Origin: Gemmatimonadota bacterium
Lineage (GTDB): Bacteria > Gemmatimonadota > Gemmatimonadetes > Gemmatimonadales > Gemmatimonadaceae
NCBI GenBank assembly: GCA_016719105.1
Contig: JADKAQ010000046.1
Coordinates: 806,001-870,000, forward strand
DNA: 64,000 nucleotides
Reading direction: 5' to 3'
Program-made: the position numbers and the translations under genes
Notes under the pieces: generated by a model
The model's input: only the letters and a program-made list of their open reading frames with translations
Database searches by the model: none
What the model was told of the DNA's origin: nothing
Shown here: piece after piece, positions 58,858 through 64,000 of the stretch
How positions within the stretch are numbered: the stretch's first letter is position 1
Layout: every line of letters starts with the position of its first letter

Positions 58858-60300
58858 ATGAATGTCCTGTTTGTTGCCGCCGAAGTCGACCCCTGGATCA
58901 AGACCGGCGGCCTGGCCGACGTTGCCGGCGCCCTCCCCGCTGCCCTGCGCAGCATCGGACACGATGTGCGCGTCGTCATGCCGCGCTATCGCGTCCTGCG
59001 CGAAAAGGGGATCCCGTCCGACGGCCCCATCGCCGCCTCGTTCCTGACCATCGGCGAACGCGCCGAGGAGCAGCGCGTGTGGCGTCTCTCCGCGAGTGCC
59101 GCTCCCACCTACTTGCTCGATATCCCCGCGGCCTTCGAGCGCGCGGCCATCTACGGGGAGAGCGACGATCATCGTCGCTTCGTCCTGTTTGCCCGCGGGG
59201 TGCTCGACCTCATGCAGCACCTGCGCGAGGTGGAGGGGTGGCAACCCGACGTGGTGCACTGCCACGACTGGCACGCCGCCCTCGTCCCCAACTACCTGCG
59301 CACGACGATGGGCTACACCTTCGGCCACATCGCCACCGTCTTCACCATCCACAACCTCGCCTATCAGGGTTTCGCGCCGCCGGCCACGTTGTCGCTCGCA
59401 GGGCTCAGCGAGGGCGGGTCGCTCGAGGACGTGCTGGGCGGACGCTTCGCCGGGACGTTCAACTTCATGGCGCGCGGTATCGTGCACAGCGACATCATCA
59501 GCACGGTGAGCCCCACCTACGCCGGCGAAATCATGACCCCGGAGTACGGCGAAGGGCTCGACGGCGTCCTGCGCTCGCGACGTGACCGGATGGTCGGGAT
59601 CCTCAACGGGATCGACGCGATGGTCTTCGACCCGTTCACCGATCCCAGCATCGCCGCCCCGTATCGCCCCGACAACATGGCCGGGAAGGGGCAGTGCAAG
59701 GCGGCGCTCCAGCGCGAGACCGGGCTCCCCGTGGCCCCGGATCGCGCGTTGTTAGGCGTCGTCTCGCGCCTCGTGGAGCAGAAGGGGTTCGACCTGCTCG
59801 AGGCGGTCATGCCCTGGCTCCTGCGCGAGACCGATGCGCAGCTCGTCTTGCTGGGATCAGGGCAGGCGAACTGGGAAACGCTCTTTCATCGTTATGCCGC
59901 CACGTATCCCGACCGCGTCTCGGCACGGATCGGCTTCGACGCGTCGCTGGCGCAACGCATCTACGCCGGGAGCGACATGTTCCTCATGCCCTCGCGCTTC
60001 GAACCGTGCGGGCTGGGGCAGATGATCGCCCTGCGCTACGGCAGCGTTCCCATCGTGCGCGCCACCGGGGGGCTCAACGACACCGTGAGCGAGGGGTGGG
60101 AGGGGAACGGCTTCCGTTTCCATCCGTACGAGGGGCGCTACTTCGCCGACGCCATCGGGCGTGCCCTCGCCGCGTATCGCAATACCGAGGGGTGGGCGAT
60201 CCTCCGCGAGCGCGGGATGCGCGAGGACAACTCCTGGGGCCACGCCGCCAACGTCTACGCGCGCCTGTATCTGGCGGCGGTGAAGAGTCGGGGACGATAG
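58858..60300 (+). CDS. glgA: Glycogen synthase (ADP-glucose type)
   Basis: A 480-residue GT5 glycosyltransferase. The N-terminal ADP-glucose motif KTGGLADVAGALPAAL is followed by CHDWHAALVPNYL, FTIHNLAYQGF and the C-terminal donor site SRFEPCGLGQMIALRYGSVPIVRATGGLNDTV. Elongates alpha-1,4-glucan using ADP-glucose from GlgC, whose gene is divergent. AAGG lies upstream of ATG 58858. Confidence 0.95.
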   Translation: MNVLFVAAEVDPWIKTGGLADVAGALPAALRSIGHDVRVVMPRYRVLREKGIPSDGPIAASFLTIGERAEEQRVWRLSASAAPTYLLDIPAAFERAAIYGESDDHRRFVLFARGVLDLMQHLREVEGWQPDVVHCHDWHAALVPNYLRTTMGYTFGHIATVFTIHNLAYQGFAPPATLSLAGLSEGGSLEDVLGGRFAGTFNFMARGIVHSDIISTVSPTYAGEIMTPEYGEGLDGVLRSRRDRMVGILNGIDAMVFDPFTDPSIAAPYRPDNMAGKGQCKAALQRETGLPVAPDRALLGVVSRLVEQKGFDLLEAVMPWLLRETDAQLVLLGSGQANWETLFHRYAATYPDRVSARIGFDASLAQRIYAGSDMFLMPSRFEPCGLGQMIALRYGSVPIVRATGGLNDTVSEGWEGNGFRFHPYEGRYFADAIGRALAAYRNTEGWAILRERGMREDNSWGHAANVYARLYLAAVKSRGR

Positions 60301-60730
60301 GGGTCGGAAGGCCGAGCGACTCGCGCGAGCGCCGTGCGTAAGTCGTTCCCGCACATGGAGCTAGCGCCACCCTCCCGCCCCGGAGTGGGTCGCCCGGCAT
60401 TTCTTGCCGCCCGACATCCCGCGTCGTGACCCATTAGCCCGCTCTAAGTCCTTATCACTGAGTGGATTGGAGGGCGTTCCCGTCGCGAGCGGCAGAAATC
60501 GCCGCGGTGACACTTCCGATCAGGTGCCGACCCGGGGTCGGCGTCCACCGCAGGGTGGGGATGCACCGCGCAGACGCCACGACATCGACACAGGGCCTCG
60601 AACGCCGCCAGCTCCGTGCAGGAGCGTGGGGGCTTTGGTGCTGGGGTCGTGCGACGCGGGGTGCAACGCGGGGTGCAACGCGGGGTGCGACGCGGGGTGC
60701 GACGCGGCGCGTGATGCGGAGCGTGACGCG
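60301..60730. other. Upstream region of the signalling/HEAT/glycosyltransferase operon
   Basis: Open frames exist but show no conserved sequence. The AT-richest segment (60430-60470, ATTAGCCCG...TTATCACTGAG) is the likely promoter. A 12-base tandem repeat occupies 60649-60708 just before the chosen start of the signalling gene. Confidence 0.4.
60649..60708. repeat. 12-base tandem repeat, five copies
   Basis: Five consecutive units of GTGCGACGCGGG or GTGCAACGCGGG at 60649, 60661, 60673, 60685 and 60697, followed by two decayed units. If translation began upstream they would encode Cys-Asn/Asp-Ala-Gly repeats. Confidence 0.9.
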
Positions 60731-62746
60731 GTGATCTCCCCCGCTCCCCTCTTCTCCGCGGTGCGCGGCGAACAGGCCGCCGAGGTCTGGGCGCGGCTGC
60801 GCGAGCGCCACCTGCGGCGAGTCGAGGTGCTCGAGCGCGCGGTGCTGGCGCTCATGGACGGTGAGCTCGACGAGGAGCTGCGCGAGCTGGCCGAGTCCGA
60901 GGCGCACTCGCTTGCCGGGACGGTGGGGACCTTCGGGATGCGCGGCGGTTCGCGCCTGGCACGCGCGCTGGAGCAGTCGTTCTCGTCGCGGCACACGCTG
61001 GGGCGCCCGCTGGCGATGCGCCTCGCCGACCAGGTGCTCGCACTGCGCCGCGAGCTCGAGCGCCCCACCGCCCCCATCGCCGTTGCGCCTGACGGCGTCC
61101 TCCCCACCCGCGTCCTCCTGCTCGGCGACAGCGCACGCGGCGACCAGTTCGTCGCGGAGGGAATGTCGGTGGGGGTCGAGGTGGTAGCGCGTGCGCTGGC
61201 CGACACGGGAGAGGCGGTCTTGGAAGACGCCCCCGACGCCATCATCCTCGAAGCGGGCGACACGCCGGTCGAGGAGCTCGTGGCCCTGCTCGACACGATC
61301 ACCGCCTGCGCCACGGCGGTCGTCCTCGTCGTCTCGCCTAACGATTCGATGGCGCTTCGCCTGGCCATCGCGCGCGCAGGGGCCACGGGACCGCTGCTCG
61401 CCGGGCAGCCCCCGTCCATGATCCTCGAGCGCGCGGTCGCCACGCTCGCCAGCCGCGAGCAGGCCACCGCCACGGTCCTCGTCGTGGACAGCGATCCGTA
61501 CGCGCTGCAAGCGGCGACGCTGGTTCTGGAGCAGGCCGGGCTCCGCGTCCTGGCGCTGGCCGATCCGCAGGGCTTCTGGGAGACGCTGGAATCGGGACAG
61601 CCCGATCTCGTGGTCACGGGGGCGGCGATGGCTGGCGTGTCGGGGCTGGAGCTCTGCCGCGCGATGCGCGCCGACCCGCGCTGGCGCGAACTCCCCTTCG
61701 TGCTCATGGCCAGCGCCGACGAAGCCGCGTTCGCAAAGGAGACGTATCATGTCGGCGGCGACGACGTGGTGCGCAAGCCGGTGCAGCGCGAGGAGCTGGT
61801 GCCGCGCGTGCAGAATCGCCTGCGCCGCGCCCGCCAGCAGCGCCGCCCTAACGAGGCCGACGCCGTCACCGGGCTCCCCGGCCGCCGCAAGGCCGAGCGC
61901 GACATCGACCGCTTCATCCAGATCGCCCGGCGCCACCGGCACGAGGTCACGCTCATCACCATGCGCCTCGACGGCTACGCCCAGGCCGTGCAGCGCGTGG
62001 GGCAGTCGGCGGTGGATGCCGCGTCGCTCGCCTTCAGCCAGGTGCTGCAGCAGTCGTTCCGCGCCGAGGACGTGGTGTCGCAGTGGGGGCCGAACGAGTT
62101 CGTCATCGGGCTCTTCGACGCCAACGGTGCCAACGCCGCCACGCGCGTGCGCGAGATCATGGCCGCCATGCGCTCACGCCGCTTCTCGGCACCGTCAGGC
62201 GCAGCGTTCGGATTCACCTGCAGCGCCGGCCTCGCCACCTTTCCCGACGACGCCGCCGACGTGCGCACCCTGCACGAAGCCGCCGACGCCGCGCTCATGG
62301 TGTCGAGCGGGGCCTCCGGCGAGGAGACGCTGGGGATCGCCAGCGCCCCGCACACCCGTGCCACCGGACGCGTCGACGTCCTGCTCGTCGAGGACGACGC
62401 CGCCGTCGCCTCGCTCCTCGTGCACGCCCTGCAGAGCCGCCAGTACGAGGTGCGGTGGCTGCGGAGCGGGCAGGAAGCCGCGTCGGCCTTGTTAGGCGAG
62501 CGCCCCGAGATCCGCGCCCGCCTCATCCTCATGGAGGTCAACCTCCCCGAGCTCGACGGGCTCGCCCTCCTGCGGTCGCTCGCCGAGCGCGACGTGCTGC
62601 GCCACACGCGCGTGATCATGCTCAGCTCGCGCAGCACCGAGGCCGAGACGGTCCAGGCCTTCGAGCTGGGGGCCTTCGACTACGTCCCCAAGCCGTTCAG
62701 CGTCCCCGTCCTCGCCGAGCGCATTCGGCGAGCGATGCGCACGTGA
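60731..62746 (+). CDS. Hpt / three degenerate receivers / degenerate GGDEF signalling protein
   Basis: A 671-residue soluble protein. An N-terminal Hpt domain has its phosphotransfer His at 59 (EAHSLAGTVGTFG). Three receiver-like domains follow (about 125-240, 247-365, 547-670), separated by a GGDEF-like domain (375-535). In all three receivers the phosphoacceptor Asp is gone: Glu174 (AIILEAGD), Gly297 (LVVTGAAM) and Glu602 (LILMEVNL). The GGDEF signature reads GPNEF (453-457), so cyclase activity is unlikely. It may be a scaffold or Hpt-driven phosphorelay node. GTG 60731 with GGAG upstream was chosen; the frame is open further upstream through the tandem repeat. The HEAT-repeat gene starts 7 bases after its stop. 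Confidence 0.8.
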   Translation: MISPAPLFSAVRGEQAAEVWARLRERHLRRVEVLERAVLALMDGELDEELRELAESEAHSLAGTVGTFGMRGGSRLARALEQSFSSRHTLGRPLAMRLADQVLALRRELERPTAPIAVAPDGVLPTRVLLLGDSARGDQFVAEGMSVGVEVVARALADTGEAVLEDAPDAIILEAGDTPVEELVALLDTITACATAVVLVVSPNDSMALRLAIARAGATGPLLAGQPPSMILERAVATLASREQATATVLVVDSDPYALQAATLVLEQAGLRVLALADPQGFWETLESGQPDLVVTGAAMAGVSGLELCRAMRADPRWRELPFVLMASADEAAFAKETYHVGGDDVVRKPVQREELVPRVQNRLRRARQQRRPNEADAVTGLPGRRKAERDIDRFIQIARRHRHEVTLITMRLDGYAQAVQRVGQSAVDAASLAFSQVLQQSFRAEDVVSQWGPNEFVIGLFDANGANAATRVREIMAAMRSRRFSAPSGAAFGFTCSAGLATFPDDAADVRTLHEAADAALMVSSGASGEETLGIASAPHTRATGRVDVLLVEDDAAVASLLVHALQSRQYEVRWLRSGQEAASALLGERPEIRARLILMEVNLPELDGLALLRSLAERDVLRHTRVIMLSSRSTEAETVQAFELGAFDYVPKPFSVPVLAERIRRAMRT

Positions 62747-62753
62747 GGCGCCG

Positions 62754-63818
62754 ATGAGGGAATCGCTCCTCTACCAGGTCTCGTATTATCTGGTCTACCT
62801 CGAGCTCACGCTCACCATCGTCTTCACCGTCGCCCTGGCCATCAGCGCCGGGCTGGCGCGCTGGCGGCGGGCGCGGCACGAGGCGCGCAGCCACTCCGGG
62901 CGTGAGGTGCTGGCACGCGCCATCGCCGAAGGGACCGACGACCACGCCGGAATTGCGACCTTCGCCCGGCTCCCATGGACGGTGCAGCAGGAGCTGGTGC
63001 ACGAATTCGGGGAGGCGCTCACGGGCAGCGGGCGCGAGCGCCTGCGGCACCTCGGCGAGCTCGCGGGAATCACGCGACGCGCCGAAACGATGTGCGGGAG
63101 TCCGTGGTGGTGGAATCGCCTCGCCGGTGCACGCGTGCTCACCGCGCTCGATCACGACACGCCGGCCATGCGCGCGCTGCTGCGCGACCGCAGCGCCCAC
63201 GTGCGCGCGCAGGCCTTCGTGTGGGCCGCCGGCCGCGTGGACGAAGCGGTGATCGACGAACTCGTCTCGCGCCTGGCCGACCCCGAGCGGCTCTGCCGCT
63301 TCACCGTGCAGGACTCGCTGCTGCGATTGGGGCGACCGGCCGCGCGCGCGGTGCGACGCTTCCTCTCCGATCCTCATCGTCCGGGGCTGATCGATGCCCT
63401 GTCCGTCGCCCGCGGACTGGGGCAGCCGGAGCTGCTCGACCCCGCGCTCGCCCTCGCCCAGCACCCCAACGACGAGGTGCGCGCGCGCGCGTCTGCCGTC
63501 CTCGGCGTGCTGGGTGGTGAGAAGGCCGTCGAGGCGCTGACCGCACGGCTGGACGACACGGCGCCGCAAGTGCGCGCCGCCGCCGCCCGCGCGTTAGGCG
63601 AGCTGGGGGCCTGGACCACCTGCTCGGCGCTCCTGCGGTTGTTGGGCGACACGAGCTGGCCAGTGCGACGCGAGAGCGCGCTCGCGCTGCGGCGCATGGG
63701 CGGGGCCGGGTTGCTGACGTTGCGGCGCGCCCTCAATGCCACGAACCCCTTTGCCGCCGACATGGCGCGGCAGGTGCTCGACCTTCCGGAGAGTGTCTAC
63801 CTGCAGGTGACGGCGTGA
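62754..63818 (+). CDS. Membrane-anchored HEAT-repeat protein
   Basis: A 354-residue protein with one N-terminal transmembrane helix (YLELTLTIVFTVALAISAGL) and, from about residue 60, HEAT/PBS-lyase-like repeats (VRAQAFVWAAGRVDEAVIDEL, VRARASAVLGVLGGEKAVEAL, VRAAAARALGELGAWTTCSAL, VRRESALALRRMGGAGLLTL). Such proteins act as adaptors. Its TGA overlaps the GTG of the next gene (GTGA), tying it to the glycosyltransferase, probably for surface polysaccharide export. Confidence 0.85.
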   Translation: MRESLLYQVSYYLVYLELTLTIVFTVALAISAGLARWRRARHEARSHSGREVLARAIAEGTDDHAGIATFARLPWTVQQELVHEFGEALTGSGRERLRHLGELAGITRRAETMCGSPWWWNRLAGARVLTALDHDTPAMRALLRDRSAHVRAQAFVWAAGRVDEAVIDELVSRLADPERLCRFTVQDSLLRLGRPAARAVRRFLSDPHRPGLIDALSVARGLGQPELLDPALALAQHPNDEVRARASAVLGVLGGEKAVEALTARLDDTAPQVRAAAARALGELGAWTTCSALLRLLGDTSWPVRRESALALRRMGGAGLLTLRRALNATNPFAADMARQVLDLPESVYLQVTA

Positions 63819-64000
63819 ACGTCGCGACCGTGGTCTCGGTGCTGGCGTCGGCGCTCGCGGGGCTCGACTTCGCGATCCTTCTGTACTTCATCGCCATCAA
63901 CACGGCGTACATCACGCTGGTCACCTGCGCCACGTGGGAGCTGGTGCTCCACGTCCTGCGCATCCGGGGCGAGAGCCGGTCGCGCATCATGGGGTCGGCG
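63815..64000 (+). CDS. Start of probable membrane glycosyltransferase (3' end outside window)
   Basis: The first 62 residues are visible: a hydrophobic helix (LDFAILLYFIAINTAYITLV) followed by an Arg-rich juxtamembrane segment (LRIRGESRSRIMGSA). This matches the leader of membrane GT2 enzymes that accompany HEAT-repeat proteins. The catalytic domain lies outside, so the call is inference from the leader and context. Confidence 0.5.
   Translation, partial: MNVATVVSVLASALAGLDFAILLYFIAINTAYITLVTCATWELVLHVLRIRGESRSRIMGSA

Noticed and set aside
60649..60708. Tandem repeat as a CRISPR array
   Set aside because: Units of 12 bases follow each other without spacers and no cas genes are near.

Overview
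The window is a dense stretch of a very GC-rich bacterial chromosome of Gemmatimonadota type. That assignment is inference. It rests on the ADOP-type ABC permease remnant, the M1 peptidase/DUF6702 pair, the TolB-propeller amidohydrolase, the many secreted peptidases and hydrolases, and the gene style. There are no rRNA or tRNA genes, CRISPR arrays, transposases or clear phage genes. TTA/TAA triplets are rare and sit mostly inside one recurring heptamer, GTTAGGC/GCCTAAC.

Layout. 1-1.25 kb: decayed ADOP permease. 1.3-9 kb: AspT/YidE-type transporter, barrel-like protein, YhiN-type flavoprotein, secreted thermonuclease, two beta-lactamase-fold serine hydrolases. 9-12.1 kb: a minus-strand cluster of sugar-acid-type MFS transporter (frameshifted), YjbQ and a RuBisCO-like protein, with a poly-G tract upstream. 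12.5-15.4 kb: VapBC, gluconokinase and gluconate permease. 15.5-24.6 kb: an unknown acidic-linker protein, secreted esterase, coiled-coil protein, PSMA-like M28 peptidase, DUF6702 protein and M1 peptidase. 25.2-28.5 kb: a plus-strand cluster of a tryptophan-rich 746-residue protein, a DUF1360 membrane protein and a small Cys-Cys-Gly protein, followed by YaiI; this is the best candidate for an undescribed system. 28.6-33.2 kb: a three-gene 2-oxoacid:ferredoxin oxidoreductase operon whose first gene fuses a GltD-like flavoprotein to ferredoxin domains. 33.8-35.4 kb: an unrecognised 542-residue protein.

35.5-44.4 kb: DUF2214 protein, GH130 enzyme, LytS/LytTR two-component pair, PQQ lipoprotein dehydrogenase with an inserted CxxCH site, and a hybrid histidine kinase with two globin sensor domains. 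44.7-53.6 kb: TolB-amidohydrolase, DUF1905 protein, PLP decarboxylase, a two-gene GMC dehydrogenase with a ferredoxin-like cysteine cluster, cupin and a membrane protein. 53.9-60.3 kb: sugar porter plus GH32 fructosidase, a lipoprotein, then glgC and glgA, divergent, for glycogen synthesis. 60.7-64 kb: a scaffold-like signalling protein whose three receiver domains lack the phosphoacceptor Asp, a HEAT-repeat membrane protein and the start of a probable glycosyltransferase, in one overlapping operon.

Overall this looks like an aerobic or microaerobic heterotroph that exports peptidases and glycosidases, oxidises sugars and sugar acids with membrane quinoproteins and flavoproteins, stores glycogen and senses oxygen or other gases. 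Annotations come from reading translations and motifs by eye, without database searches.
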